Shown here: positions 1 to 7,895 of the stretch, piece after piece
How positions within the stretch are numbered: position 1 is the first letter of the stretch
Layout: each line of letters opens with the position of its first letter
From: Gammaproteobacteria bacterium
GTDB taxonomy: Bacteria; Pseudomonadota; Gammaproteobacteria; Chromatiales; Chromatiaceae
DNA length: 55,206 nucleotides
NCBI GenBank assembly: GCA_009929855.1
Contig: RZZN01000026.1
Location: 1 to 55,206 of the forward strand
Reading direction: 5' to 3'
The notes under the pieces: generated by a model
The model's database searches: none
What the model saw: only the letters and a program-made list of their open reading frames with translations
Told to the model about the DNA's origin: nothing
Program-made: the position numbers and the translations under genes

Positions 1-162
1 GAGCGCGTCTTGGATCTGAAAGCAATGGGCGTAGTCGGGACGGTCGCGAAACAGCGGTGCCTCGAGGATCCAGATGGCATGGACCGGGCGCAACTGGGAG
101 TAATCCTCACCGCTCTTCAGCTGCTGGCTGAACAGGTCAGTCCAAGTGTAGAGGATCCGCGA
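1..162 (-). pseudogene. Rpn/PDDEXK_2-family gene fragment, 5'-truncated
   Basis: Read on the minus strand this gives RILYTWTDLFSQQLKSGED followed by a segment with the pattern LRPVHAIWILEAPLFRD, which resembles the middle of the Rpn/TIGR01784 (PD-(D/E)XK recombination-promoting nuclease or putative transposase) family. The frame stays open to the window edge. Upstream there is an in-frame TGA (minus-strand codon at 216-214) and no ATG, GTG or TTG between it and the conserved segment, so the N-terminal catalytic half is missing. I infer a gene remnant. The rest of the gene may continue beyond position 1. A second small remnant of the same segment lies near 1466-1550. Confidence 0.6.
108..161. 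repeat. 54-bp direct repeat, copy A
   Basis: This segment matches 1469-1522 at 52 of 54 positions in the same orientation. It lies inside the Rpn-like remnant at the window start. The two copies bracket the intact Rpn-family gene at 235-1191. Confidence 0.9.
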
Positions 163-234
163 GGGAAAACCCGGGACGGGCCACGGTTTCGTGGCAACGT
201 CCCCAACCGACGCTCAATCGGCTAAACTCGGCCC

Positions 235-1191
235 ATGGTCAGCACCCACACTCACTCCTCATCCGGATCCGCCAAGAGCGATCAGGACAGCCCTTGGAAG
301 GAGGCCTTGGAGCGCTTCTTCCCGGAGTTTCTCGCGCTGCTGTTTCCGGCCATCCATGCCGAGATCGACTGGAGCGCGCCTTATCGCTCGCTCGACAGTG
401 AGCTGCAGCAGATCACTGGCGATGCCGACAGCGGACGGCGTTACGCGGATAAGCTGCTCGATGTGCGCACCCGGGACGGTCGTGAGACCTGGGTGTTGGT
501 GCATGTCGAGGTCCAGGGTGATGCGCAGGCCGTGTTTCCCCAGCGGATGTTCCAGTATAACTACCGGATTCGCGACCGCTACGATCGCTCCGTGGTCAGC
601 CTCGCGGTGCTGAGCGACAGCAACCGGCAGTTTCGCCCGGTGTGTTACGCGGATGGCCGCTGGGGTTGTCGGATCCTGTTCGAGTTTCCCATGGTCAAAC
701 TGCTCGACTACACCGAGCCGGAGCGCTGGGCGGCGCTGGAAGCGAGCGACAACGTCTTCGCCTTGGTGGTGATGGCGCAGGTTCACGTCAAGGTCACCGA
801 TGACGCCGAGCTGCTCAAGGGCTGGAAGTTCCGCCTGATCCGCCTGATGTACGAGCGCGGTTATGGGCGCGCGCTGATCTTGGAGCTGTTCCGACTCATC
901 GACTGGATGATTCGCCTACCCGCGGGACTGGAAGAAAATTTTCGCCAACAACTCTATGCCTACGAGGAGCAACAGCGTATGCCTTATGTCACCACGGTTG
1001 AACAAGCAGGGATCGAGAAGGGCGTCAAGCAGGGCGAAGCCATCATGTTGCTGACGCTGCTACAAGAGAAGTTCGGGCCGGACACCGTCGACGCCTACCG
1101 CGAGCGCATCACGGCCGCCGAGCCCGAGCAACTGCTGCAGTGGTCGAAACGCCTCCTGAGCGCCGAGACCGCGGAGACGATCTTTCACTAG
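235..1191 (+). CDS. Rpn-family PD-(D/E)XK protein with DUF4351-like C-terminus
   Basis: This 318-aa protein resembles the cytosolic Rpn/YhgA-like family. The core motif ETWVLVHVEVQG (about residues 84-95) fits the E-x-Q part of a PD-(D/E)XK nuclease site, with D74 (KLLDVRT) as the preceding acidic residue. The C-terminal 60 residues (LLTLLQEKFGPD, then a helix pair ending EQLLQWSKRLLSAET) look like DUF4351. Characterised Rpn proteins are DNA endonucleases that raise RecA-independent recombination; activity here is inferred. The ATG at 235 lacks a clear Shine-Dalgarno. The gene lies among remnants of a related gene and repeats, which suggests an accessory patch. It could instead be called a putative transposase, but no terminal inverted repeats are visible. 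Confidence 0.75.
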   Translation: MVSTHTHSSSGSAKSDQDSPWKEALERFFPEFLALLFPAIHAEIDWSAPYRSLDSELQQITGDADSGRRYADKLLDVRTRDGRETWVLVHVEVQGDAQAVFPQRMFQYNYRIRDRYDRSVVSLAVLSDSNRQFRPVCYADGRWGCRILFEFPMVKLLDYTEPERWAALEASDNVFALVVMAQVHVKVTDDAELLKGWKFRLIRLMYERGYGRALILELFRLIDWMIRLPAGLEENFRQQLYAYEEQQRMPYVTTVEQAGIEKGVKQGEAIMLLTLLQEKFGPDTVDAYRERITAAEPEQLLQWSKRLLSAETAETIFH

Positions 1192-1210
1192 AAGAACAAT
1201 AAAAACAACA

Positions 1211-1247
1211 CCGTAGGTCGGGAAAGCGAAGCGCATCCCGCCGAACC
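1211..1247. repeat. REP-like hairpin element
   Basis: The segment has GTAGGTCGGG, then AAGCGAAGCGC, then ATCCCGCCGAA. This is the layout of the widespread REP-like families built around an AGCGAAGCG core flanked by complementary CGGG/CCCG arms. CGGGA pairs with TCCCG and GCG pairs with CGC inside. It begins 19 bp after the stop of the Rpn-family gene, so it may also end transcription there. Only one copy is seen in this window. Confidence 0.5.
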
Positions 1248-1337
1248 CCGCACGATCCGATCAGGCAAGATCCCCCGTCCGCCAAACCTGAACAGGTGGA
1301 TCGCGACTGAAGGATGGCCCTTCATGACTTGGATCCC

Positions 1338-1357
1338 GGCATCCCGGCCGGGATGCC
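1338..1357. repeat. 20-bp perfect palindrome
   Basis: GGCATCCCGGCCGGGATGCC is identical to its own reverse complement over all 20 bases. It lies in non-coding, repeat-rich DNA between the Rpn gene and lon, with no gene close enough for an obvious operator role. Confidence 0.85.
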
Positions 1358-1465
1358 AGCGCAATGGGTGCTGCTCGGCGTACTCATCGGCATCACGCCG
1401 AGCCCCGCGATGTTGATCGTCCCCATGCTCCAGAGACTGGGCCGGGTGGGCGCAGCCGAACGCGA

Positions 1466-1550
1466 CGTCACCGCTCTTCAGCTGCTGGCTGAACAGATCA
1501 GCCCAAGTGTAGAGGATCCGCGCGGCGAGGTTGGCGAAGACGAGCAATCG
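1466..1550 (-). pseudogene. Second Rpn-family remnant
   Basis: The minus strand reads RILYTWADLFSQQLKSG, matching the fragment at 1-162 (one substitution in 17 residues). After SG the sequence departs from the family, and upstream it becomes a low-complexity Q/R-rich stretch made by 24-bp repeats. A longer open frame spans the region on this strand, but only this short stretch is family-like, so I treat it as a gene scar and not a working gene. Confidence 0.55.
1469..1522. repeat. 54-bp direct repeat, copy B
   Basis: Matches 108-161 at 52 of 54 positions, same orientation, 1361 bp apart. It coincides with the second Rpn remnant. Confidence 0.9.
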
Positions 1551-1582
1551 GCGCTGTGCTGGCTGCTGGTTGATCCGCTGCG

Positions 1583-1630
1583 TTTGATTCACCCTGAGGT
1601 GCTGTGATTGATCCACCCGACGGTGCTGTG
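1583..1630. repeat. Two tandem 24-bp units
   Basis: Units at 1583-1606 and 1607-1630 share the pattern TTGATYCACCCnnnGGTGCTGTG. A further partial echo (GCTGTGCTGGCTGCTGG) occurs at 1553-1569 and 1625-1641. On the minus strand the units encode a repeating Q/R/V-rich peptide, which inflates an open frame that is probably not a gene. Confidence 0.8.
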
Positions 1631-1889
1631 CTGGCTGCTGGTGCGTCCGGGAGGCGTTCTTAGGCTGGAGCGCGGGAAGGCTCAGCGAAGAGGAGTCGGG
1701 GCCTCCTGGCCCCGAGTGCGGATCTTCGAGCGCATTCAGGGTCGATCGATACTCGCATGAAGGCTCTGCTTCAGGATCAGCGTCGCGACTGGCCTTAGGA
1801 AATGCTGAAATATTCGGATCCCGTTGGATCGGGGGTGCGAATATCAGCGACTTGCGATGGGCTACCGTCGCGATTCTGAAATTGATCAG

Positions 1890-2030
1890 CGACTCCCTTA
1901 CTCGGGGCGAGGACGCCCCGACTCCCTTGGGGGGTCTCGACTCCTTTGGAGGTTTGCGATTTCTTGGGGGTTGCCGATTTCCTTGGGGCCGCGACACGCT
2001 GGTCCGATTTCGGTCCGCTCGGCGACTCCC
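1890..2030. repeat. Imperfect 18-19-bp G/C-skewed repeats
   Basis: The motif CGA(C/T)T(C/T)CTTGGGG recurs at about 1919, 1938, 1957 and 1975 with spacing of 19, 19 and 18 bp. Looser copies (CGACTCCCTT) begin at 1890 and 2023. The units have a pyrimidine-rich half followed by a G run. The array lies directly next to the 14-bp array beyond the lon stop and has no coding explanation. Confidence 0.75.
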
Positions 2031-2033
2031 TTG

Positions 2034-2117
2034 TCATGTGTCCCCTGTCATGTACCCCCTTTCATTTGTCTCCAGTCATGTCTCCCCTTTCATGTGTTCC
2101 CTGTCATGTGTCGAACA
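2034..2117. repeat. Six tandem 14-bp units, the last holding the lon stop codon
   Basis: TCAT(G/T)T-type units begin at 2034, 2048, 2062, 2076, 2090 and 2104 with an exact 14-bp period. On the minus (lon) strand each reads roughly ACATGA followed by C/A-A-GGGG. The unit at 2104 contains the lon stop (TGA on the minus strand), so the array looks like outward amplification of the 3' end of lon. Units differ by a few substitutions but keep length, which suggests old slippage followed by drift. Confidence 0.9.
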
Positions 2118-4488
2118 GCAGGGGGAGCAGGTCGCGGTAACGCGAGGCGAAATGCACCTTGAGTCCCTTGCGCACATGCTCGGGGACTTCCTCGAAATCG
2201 CCGCGGTTGTCGGCGGGTAGGATGATCTCGCGGATGCCGGCGCGGCGTGCGGCGATGAGCTTTTCGCGGATGCCGCCGACCGGGAAGACCTCGCCGGTGA
2301 GGGTGATCTCGCCGGTCATGGCGAGTCGGCGGACCGGCTTGCCGAGTGCGAGCGAGAGGAGCGCTGAGGTCATGGTGATGCCGGCCGAGGGGCCGTCCTT
2401 GGGGGTCGCGCCGGCCGGGACGTGGACATGGATGAAGGCGCTCTCGAAGAATTTGGGGTCGGCACCGAGCGCCGCGGCATGACCGACGAGATAGTCGTAG
2501 GCGATCTCGGCGGACTCCTTCATGACGTCGCCGAGCTGGCCGGTGAGCTTGAAGCCGCGGTTGAAGCCATGGGCACGGGCGGCCTCGATGGAGAGCGTGG
2601 CCCCGCCCATCGCGGTCCAGGCCAGTCCGGTGACCACCCCGGGGCCCGAGAGCTTGCGCTCGTCGCGAAACACCGGGCTGCCCAGATAGTCCTTCAGATC
2701 CGACTCAGCGACCTTGATCGGTGCGGTCTCGCCTTCGAGCAGACGCACCGCGACCTTGCGCACGATCTTGCCGAGCTGTTTCTCCAGGCGCCGCACCCCG
2801 GCGTCCCGCGCATAGGCCTCGATGAGTGCACGCAGGGTCTTGGTGTCGAGCTTGACCGTGCCCGCCTCCAGACCGGCGCGCTCGATCTGGCGCGGGAGTA
2901 GATATTTCTTGGCGATCTGCAGCTTCTCCTCGGCGATATAGCCCGAGAGCTGGATCACCTCCATGCGGTCGAGCAGTGGACCCGGGATGGTGTCGAGCTG
3001 ATTGGCGGTGCAGACGAAGAGCACCTTGGAGAGGTCGAAGCGCAGATCCAGATAGTGGTCGAGAAAGTCCTGGTTCTGCTCGGGGTCCAGGACCTCGAGC
3101 AGGGCGGAGGCCGGGTCGCCCCGATAGGAGGCGCCGATCTTGTCGATCTCGTCGAGCATGATCACCGGGTTGGCGGTGCCGGCGTCCTTCATCGCCTGGA
3201 GGAACTTGCCCGGCATGGCGCCGATGTAGGTGCGGCGGTGACCCTTGATCTCGGCCTCGTCGCGCATCCCGCCGACCGAGAAGCGATAGAAGCGCCGCCC
3301 CAGGGCATCGGCGATCGAGTGTCCGATCGAGGTCTTGCCGACACCGGGCGGGCCGACCAGCAGGATGATGGAGCCGGCGATCTCGCCCTTGTGGATGCCC
3401 ACGGCGAGAAACTCGAGGATGCGTTTCTTCACATCCTCCAGACCATAGTGGTCGCGGTCGAGCACGCGCCGCGCGCGCTTGAGATCCAACTTGTCTTTCG
3501 AGTGCTTGCCCCAGGGCAGGATGGTGATCCAGTCCAGATAGTTGCGGGTGACCGAGTATTCGGGCGAGCCGGTCTCGAGCATCCGCAGCTTGTCCATCTC
3601 CTCATCGACGCGTTTCTGCGCCTGCTCGCTCAGTGTCAGCTGGGCGAGCCGCTCGGTGAAACGGTCGAGCTCGGCGGTGCGATCGTCCTTGGCGATGCCG
3701 AGCTCCTTCTGGATCGCCTTGAGCTGCTCGCGCAGGAAGAACTCGCGCTGTTGCTTCTGCATCTTCTCCTCGACCGTGCGCCTGATCTTCTGTTGGGCAC
3801 GGGCGAGCTCGAGCTCATTGTTGAGCAGGACCAGGACCTTCTCCATGCGCGGCAGCAGCGGCACGATCTCCAGGACCTCCTGAAGCTGCTCCTTGGTCGA
3901 GGTGGTGAGGCTCACCGCGAAGTCGGCCAGATGCGAGGGGTCATCCGGGCCGAAGCGGTCGAGAAACATGCGCAGCTCTTCCACATAGAGCGGGTTGAGC
4001 GGCAGCAGCTCCTTGATGGTGTTGATGACCGCCATGGCATAGGCCTTGACCTCCTCGTCGGGCGGGCCCAAGGGCTCGGGCAGATAGCTGACCTGGGCCC
4101 TGAAGGGGGCCTCGCGGGTCAACCAGGTGCCGATGCGAAAGCGCTGCAGACATTCCACCAGGACCTGGAGATGACCATCCTGATGATGGACTCGGTGCAC
4201 CCGGCAGGCGGTGCCGATGGGGTGAAAATCGGTGATGCCGGCCTCTTCCGAGCTCTCGCTGCGCACCAGTACGACGCCGAGGATCTTGTGATCGGTCTCG
4301 CTGACCAGCTTGAGCGTCGGTGACCAATTGGCGGCGTTCATCATCAGCGGGACCGCCTGGCCGGGAAAGAACGGCCGCGAGGCGACCGGCAGGATCGGGA
4401 TCTGACCCGGTAGCACATCGTTTGCGCGCGCGAGCTGGATCGCGGCGCTGCTCGCGTCTTCGGTGTCCTCGGGTACCTGATCGGCCAT
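2104..4488 (-). CDS. lon: ATP-dependent Lon protease
   Basis: This 794-aa protein is a full-length LonA. It has an N-terminal LON substrate-binding domain (about 28-215), a coiled-coil segment rich in K/E/Q (about 215-310), an AAA+ module with Walker A GPPGVGKT (379-386) and Walker B VIMLDEID (442-449), and the C-terminal protease domain. The catalytic Ser701 lies in PKDGPSAG and Lys743 in GGIREK. Lon degrades misfolded and regulatory proteins in the cytosol. A Shine-Dalgarno (CGAGGAG) precedes the ATG at 4488. The gene is monocistronic, without the clpX neighbour common in other proteobacteria. A long inverted repeat sits just upstream, and the stop codon lies in a 14-bp tandem array. Confidence 0.97.
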   Translation of the reverse strand: MADQVPEDTEDASSAAIQLARANDVLPGQIPILPVASRPFFPGQAVPLMMNAANWSPTLKLVSETDHKILGVVLVRSESSEEAGITDFHPIGTACRVHRVHHQDGHLQVLVECLQRFRIGTWLTREAPFRAQVSYLPEPLGPPDEEVKAYAMAVINTIKELLPLNPLYVEELRMFLDRFGPDDPSHLADFAVSLTTSTKEQLQEVLEIVPLLPRMEKVLVLLNNELELARAQQKIRRTVEEKMQKQQREFFLREQLKAIQKELGIAKDDRTAELDRFTERLAQLTLSEQAQKRVDEEMDKLRMLETGSPEYSVTRNYLDWITILPWGKHSKDKLDLKRARRVLDRDHYGLEDVKKRILEFLAVGIHKGEIAGSIILLVGPPGVGKTSIGHSIADALGRRFYRFSVGGMRDEAEIKGHRRTYIGAMPGKFLQAMKDAGTANPVIMLDEIDKIGASYRGDPASALLEVLDPEQNQDFLDHYLDLRFDLSKVLFVCTANQLDTIPGPLLDRMEVIQLSGYIAEEKLQIAKKYLLPRQIERAGLEAGTVKLDTKTLRALIEAYARDAGVRRLEKQLGKIVRKVAVRLLEGETAPIKVAESDLKDYLGSPVFRDERKLSGPGVVTGLAWTAMGGATLSIEAARAHGFNRGFKLTGQLGDVMKESAEIAYDYLVGHAAALGADPKFFESAFIHVHVPAGATPKDGPSAGITMTSALLSLALGKPVRRLAMTGEITLTGEVFPVGGIREKLIAARRAGIREIILPADNRGDFEEVPEHVRKGLKVHFASRYRDLLPLLFDT

Positions 4489-4503
4489 CGTCGTGTTGCT
4501 CCT

Positions 4504-4542
4504 CGAAAACCCTACACTGATCGGTCAGATTCAGGGTTTTCG
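4504..4542 (-). promoter_or_regulatory. Inverted repeat in the lon 5' region
   Basis: Arms CGAAAACCCT (4504-4513) and AGGGTTTTCG (4533-4542) are perfectly complementary over 10 bp with a 19-nt spacer. The spacer contains a nested CTGA/TCAG pair (4517-4520 and 4525-4528). The lon-proximal arm ends directly against the AGGAG ribosome-binding site. It could be an operator or an mRNA hairpin that shields the ribosome site. A weak heat-shock-like CCTTGCAAA lies farther upstream on the lon strand; I do not call a promoter from it. Confidence 0.6.
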
Positions 4543-4695
4543 GATCCGTTTGCAAGGGTCGGCCCGGCGCGGGAGGGTCATTGCCGGTGCATCGCAATCC
4601 CTTGCATCCGCGTCCTCGGGCGAGCGGCCGGGGCGACAGGCAGGGCTGTGCGATCGAGGTCATGGGGACGCGCGGTTGGGCGACTGCATCCGCTC

Positions 4696-5475
4696 CTACG
4701 CGGGGCGGGCGTTGGCGAGTCGCGCGAAACTGGCGACATCCAGCTGCTCGGCGCGGAGTCTGGGGTCGATGCCGAGCGCGCTCAGGGTCGCCTCATCGAG
4801 CAGACCCGAGAGGCTGTTGCGCAGTGTCTTGCGGCGCTGATTGAAGGCGGCGGCGACGATCCGTGCGTGTCGCTCGGGGTCGTCGATGTGCACGCGTGGC
4901 GGGCGGTGTGGGCGCAGCCTCAGGAAGGCCGATGTCACCTTGGGCGGGGGTCTGAAGGCCTCGGGTGGGATCTTGAAGAGCGTCTCGGCGCTGCAGCGGG
5001 TCTGGACCATGACCGACAGACGGCCGTACGCCTTGCTGCCGGGATCGGCGGCGATCCGTTCGGCGACCTCTTGTTGCAGCATCAAATGCATGTCGTGGAT
5101 GCAATCGAGCTGCTCGATGAAACGAAAGAGTAATGGAGTGGAGATATTGTAGGGGAGGTTGCCGACCAGTCGCAGGCGGGTGCCGGGGGGCACCAGGCTG
5201 GCGAGGTCGATCCGCAAGGCATCGCCCTGGTGGATGCGCAGGTCGCCGAGCGCGCCAAGCCGCTCGCCGAGCGGGCCGACCAGGTCGCGGTCGAGCTCGA
5301 TGACGTCGAGCGTGCCCGCCGCCATGAGCAGGCCGCGTGTGATGGCGCCCTCGCCGGGTCCGATCTCGATCAGATGCTCGCCAGGCTTGGGCGCGATCGC
5401 GCCCTGGATGCGGTCGATGACCGCGTCATCCCTGAGAAAATTCTGGCCGAAGCGTTTGCGGGGTTGATGCTCCAT
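4696..5475 (-). CDS. rsmA: 16S rRNA (adenine1518-N6/adenine1519-N6)-dimethyltransferase
   Basis: This 259-aa protein is RsmA (KsgA). It uses SAM to dimethylate two adjacent adenines in the 3' terminal hairpin of 16S rRNA during 30S assembly. It starts MEHQPRKRFGQNFL, the family signature, followed by the SAM-binding EIGPGEGAIT (about 38-47) and the catalytic NLPYNIST motif (about 106-113). Length is normal. It usually follows surA and pdxA, which are absent here; instead the gene is divergent from pckG across 418 bp. lon lies downstream on the same strand after 207 bp with its own apparent control region. Confidence 0.96.
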   Translation of the reverse strand: MEHQPRKRFGQNFLRDDAVIDRIQGAIAPKPGEHLIEIGPGEGAITRGLLMAAGTLDVIELDRDLVGPLGERLGALGDLRIHQGDALRIDLASLVPPGTRLRLVGNLPYNISTPLLFRFIEQLDCIHDMHLMLQQEVAERIAADPGSKAYGRLSVMVQTRCSAETLFKIPPEAFRPPPKVTSAFLRLRPHRPPRVHIDDPERHARIVAAAFNQRRKTLRNSLSGLLDEATLSALGIDPRLRAEQLDVASFARLANARPA

Positions 5476-5893
5476 GTCAGCGCGTGTCCCTGGTTGCCTG
5501 TCGCCACGCGGTGCGCCGAGGCCCCGGTGTCGCTGGGTGCGTCTGTCGGTCGGTGGCTGATCGCCGAGGCTCGATGCGCATTGGTCTCTGGTTTGGTCCG
5601 TGCTTGATTCTCATGGGCGAAATGGTAGCGCGGGGATGAGCCTGTGAGCGAGTAGCCGAATCGGCGCGGAATGAATTCGGCACGAGCTCGGCATGAGGTA
5701 TGAAATTTGCGTTCATGTTGTGCCAGGGTCGATGTAGGTTCGTCGATTGGCGGGCGGGTCGTTGATCAGCGGGGCGGATCTCGTGACTGGACTGGGTTCA
5801 TCCTCGCTGTCGCACAGACCCGCGCCAATCTGCTCCTGTCAGGGTACTATGTCGCCGCTTGTCGATTGCGCTTTCGTCTTTGAGGAGTCATGC
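5476..5893. other. Divergent intergenic region between rsmA and pckG
   Basis: This 418-bp stretch must hold the promoters of both rsmA and pckG. A -10-like TACTAT occurs at 5843-5848 on the plus strand, about 45 bp before the pckG start, without a convincing -35. The open frame of pckG continues upstream to 5747, but that extension has no family similarity and overlaps the likely promoter, so I leave it out. No RNA gene or clear repeat was recognised. Confidence 0.4.
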
Positions 5894-7777
5894 ATGTCCA
5901 CCAGGCACGACGGGGAGACCCGTACCAAGAACCGTCAACTCTTGCGCTGGGTGTCCGATCTGGCCGAGCTCTGCCAGCCCGACCGGGTCTACTGGTGTGA
6001 CGGCTCGCAAGAGGAGTATGACCGGCTCTGTGCCGAGATGGTCGCATCCGGCACCTTCACCCGGTTGAACCCCGAAAAGCGCCCGAACTGCTTTCTCGCG
6101 CGCTCGCATCCGAGCGATGTGGCGCGGGTCGAGGATCGCACCTTCATCTGCTCGTTGCGCGAGGAGGATGCCGGTCCCACCAACAACTGGATGGAGCCGC
6201 GCGGGGCCAAGGCGCTGCTGCGGGGTCTGTTCAAGGACTGCATGCGCGGTCGTACCCTCTATGTGATCCCGTTCAGCATGGGGCCGATCGGCTCACCGAT
6301 CGCGCACATCGGGGTGCAGGTCACTGATTCGCCCTATGTCGTGGTCAACCAGCGGATCATGACGCGGATGGGTCAGGCGGTGCTCGACGTGCTCGGCGAG
6401 CAGGGTGAGTTCGTCCCCTGCGTGCACTCTGTCGGTGCGCCATTGCAGCCCGGTGAGCAGGATGTGCCCTGGCCTTGTGCGGCCAACATCGAGGACAAGT
6501 ACATCACCCATTTCCCCGAGACCCGCGAGATCTGGTCGTTCGGCAGCGGCTACGGCGGCAACGCACTGCTCGGCAAGAAGTGTTTCGCCCTGCGGATCGC
6601 CTCGGTGATGGCGCGCGACGAGGGCTGGCTCGCCGAGCACATGCTGATCATGGGCGTGGAGTCGCCCGATCATGACAAGCGCTACATTGCCGCCGCCTTC
6701 CCGAGCGCCTGCGGCAAGACCAACTTCGCCATGTTGATCCCGCCTCCCGGCTACGAGGGCTGGAAGGTCACCACGGTCGGCGACGATATCGCCTGGATCA
6801 AGCCGAACCTGCAGGATGGCCGTTTCTATGCCATCAACCCCGAGTATGGTCTGTTCGGCGTGGCCCCGGGCACCAATGCCGAATCCAACCCCAACGCCCT
6901 GGCGGCATTGAACGCGAATGCCATCTTCACCAATTGTGCGCTCACCGATGATGGCGATGTCTGGTGGGAGGGTCTGACCAAGGAGCCGCCCGACCACCTC
7001 ATCGATTGGCGCGGCGAGGACTGGACGCCCGGATGTGGGCGCTCCGCGGCGCATCCGAATGCGCGCTTCACCGCGCCGGCCTCGGCTTGCCCATCGATCG
7101 ATCCCGAGTGGGAGAACCCCAAGGGCGTGCCGATCGACGCCTTTCTGTTCGGCGGTCGGGTGAGTCGCCATTTCCCGCTCGCCTTCCAAAGCTACAACTG
7201 GGAACATGGTGTCTATCTGGCGGCGACCATGGGATCGGAGGCGACGGCGGCGGCGATCGGCCAGGCCGCGGTGCGGCGTGATCCCATGGCGATGCTGCCT
7301 TTCTGTGGCTACAACATGGCCGACTACTGGCTGCACTGGCTGCGCATCGGTCGCCGCGCCGTCTCGACCCCGCCCCGGATCTTCCGAGTCAACTGGTTTC
7401 GCAAGGATGACCATGGCCATTTCATCTGGCCCGGCTTCAGCGAGAACATGCGTGTCCTGGAGTGGGTGATCAAGCGGTGCCGCGACTGTGGCGCGGCGGT
7501 CGAGAGCCCGATCGGCTGGATCCCGGACTATGACGCCTTCAACTGGACGGGGCTGGACTTCAGTCGTGACGACTTCTATTCGATCATGAACGTCGATCGC
7601 GAGAGCGCGCGTCTCGAGACCCATGACCAGGAGGAGCTGTTCACCCGTTTCGGCGATCACTGTCCGCGTGAGCTGGAGAGCCATCGCGAGCTGGCATTGG
7701 CCCGGCTCTACCATTCCCCGGCGCTCTGGGATCTGTCCGTCACCCAGCACCCGAATGGCAATGGCAGTCCGCGCTGA
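5894..7777 (+). CDS. pckG: Phosphoenolpyruvate carboxykinase (GTP)
   Basis: This 627-aa enzyme interconverts oxaloacetate plus GTP and phosphoenolpyruvate, CO2 and GDP. GTP-type features are clear: the active-site P-loop with the hyper-reactive cysteine, [13 protein letters not shown] (about 269-281), the MGPIGSP substrate motif (about 130-136), and the nucleotide-site [16 protein letters not shown] (about 500-515). I start at ATG 5894 (MSTRHDGE), since GAGGAG ends 6 bases before it and the length fits the family; a longer frame begins at 5747. The gene stands alone. In an autotroph it may run in either the gluconeogenic or the anaplerotic direction. A GC-rich hairpin follows the stop. Confidence 0.95.
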   Translation: MSTRHDGETRTKNRQLLRWVSDLAELCQPDRVYWCDGSQEEYDRLCAEMVASGTFTRLNPEKRPNCFLARSHPSDVARVEDRTFICSLREEDAGPTNNWMEPRGAKALLRGLFKDCMRGRTLYVIPFSMGPIGSPIAHIGVQVTDSPYVVVNQRIMTRMGQAVLDVLGEQGEFVPCVHSVGAPLQPGEQDVPWPCAANIEDKYITHFPETREIWSFGSGYGGNALLGKKCFALRIASVMARDEGWLAEHMLIMGVESPDHDKRYIAAAFPSACGKTNFAMLIPPPGYEGWKVTTVGDDIAWIKPNLQDGRFYAINPEYGLFGVAPGTNAESNPNALAALNANAIFTNCALTDDGDVWWEGLTKEPPDHLIDWRGEDWTPGCGRSAAHPNARFTAPASACPSIDPEWENPKGVPIDAFLFGGRVSRHFPLAFQSYNWEHGVYLAATMGSEATAAAIGQAAVRRDPMAMLPFCGYNMADYWLHWLRIGRRAVSTPPRIFRVNWFRKDDHGHFIWPGFSENMRVLEWVIKRCRDCGAAVESPIGWIPDYDAFNWTGLDFSRDDFYSIMNVDRESARLETHDQEELFTRFGDHCPRELESHRELALARLYHSPALWDLSVTQHPNGNGSPR

Positions 7778-7793
7778 GTCGCTTGCGCTGCCA

Positions 7794-7820
7794 CCCCGAG
7801 CCGGCCCGGCCGGCGCGGGG
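7794..7820 (+). terminator. Candidate hairpin terminator after pckG
   Basis: CCCCG and CGGGG enclose GCCGG and CCGGC with one mismatch and a 5-nt loop, giving a 10-bp GC-rich stem 17 bases after the pckG stop. No T-run follows, so intrinsic termination is uncertain. Confidence 0.4.
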
Positions 7821-7895
7821 CTTGCGCGGCGGCCGCGACCACCCCATACTTGTTCCCATCGGCGCTATCAAGCGTCTCGTGTGCCCGCCTGATCG

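Noticed and set aside
235-1191. Insertion sequence around the Rpn-family gene
   Set aside because: No terminal inverted repeats or short target-site duplication; the 54-bp flanking repeats are gene fragments and not IS ends.
1188-1997. 269-codon minus-strand open frame between the Rpn gene and lon
   Set aside because: Only a stretch of under 30 residues is family-like. The rest is repeat-derived or low-complexity, so I annotate the remnant and repeats instead.
1890-2117. Possible CRISPR array
   Set aside because: The units are 14 or 18-19 bp, contiguous and without variable spacers, and no cas gene is present.
3055-4323. Long plus-strand open frame opposite lon
   Set aside because: It is the high-GC shadow of the lon coding strand. 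The product is a D/L/G/E-rich sequence with no family features, and lon is certain.
4670-4710. REP-like GTAGGAGCGG segment at the rsmA stop
   Set aside because: The minus strand reads GTAGGAGCGGATGCAG, similar to common REP cores, but it lacks a convincing complementary arm and overlaps the rsmA stop codon.
5747-5893. N-terminal extension of pckG
   Set aside because: No similarity to PEP carboxykinases, whereas ATG 5894 has a good Shine-Dalgarno and gives family length.
6293-7750. Long minus-strand open frame opposite pckG
   Set aside because: Antisense shadow of a confidently identified enzyme with typical codon bias; no ribosome site and no recognisable domain.
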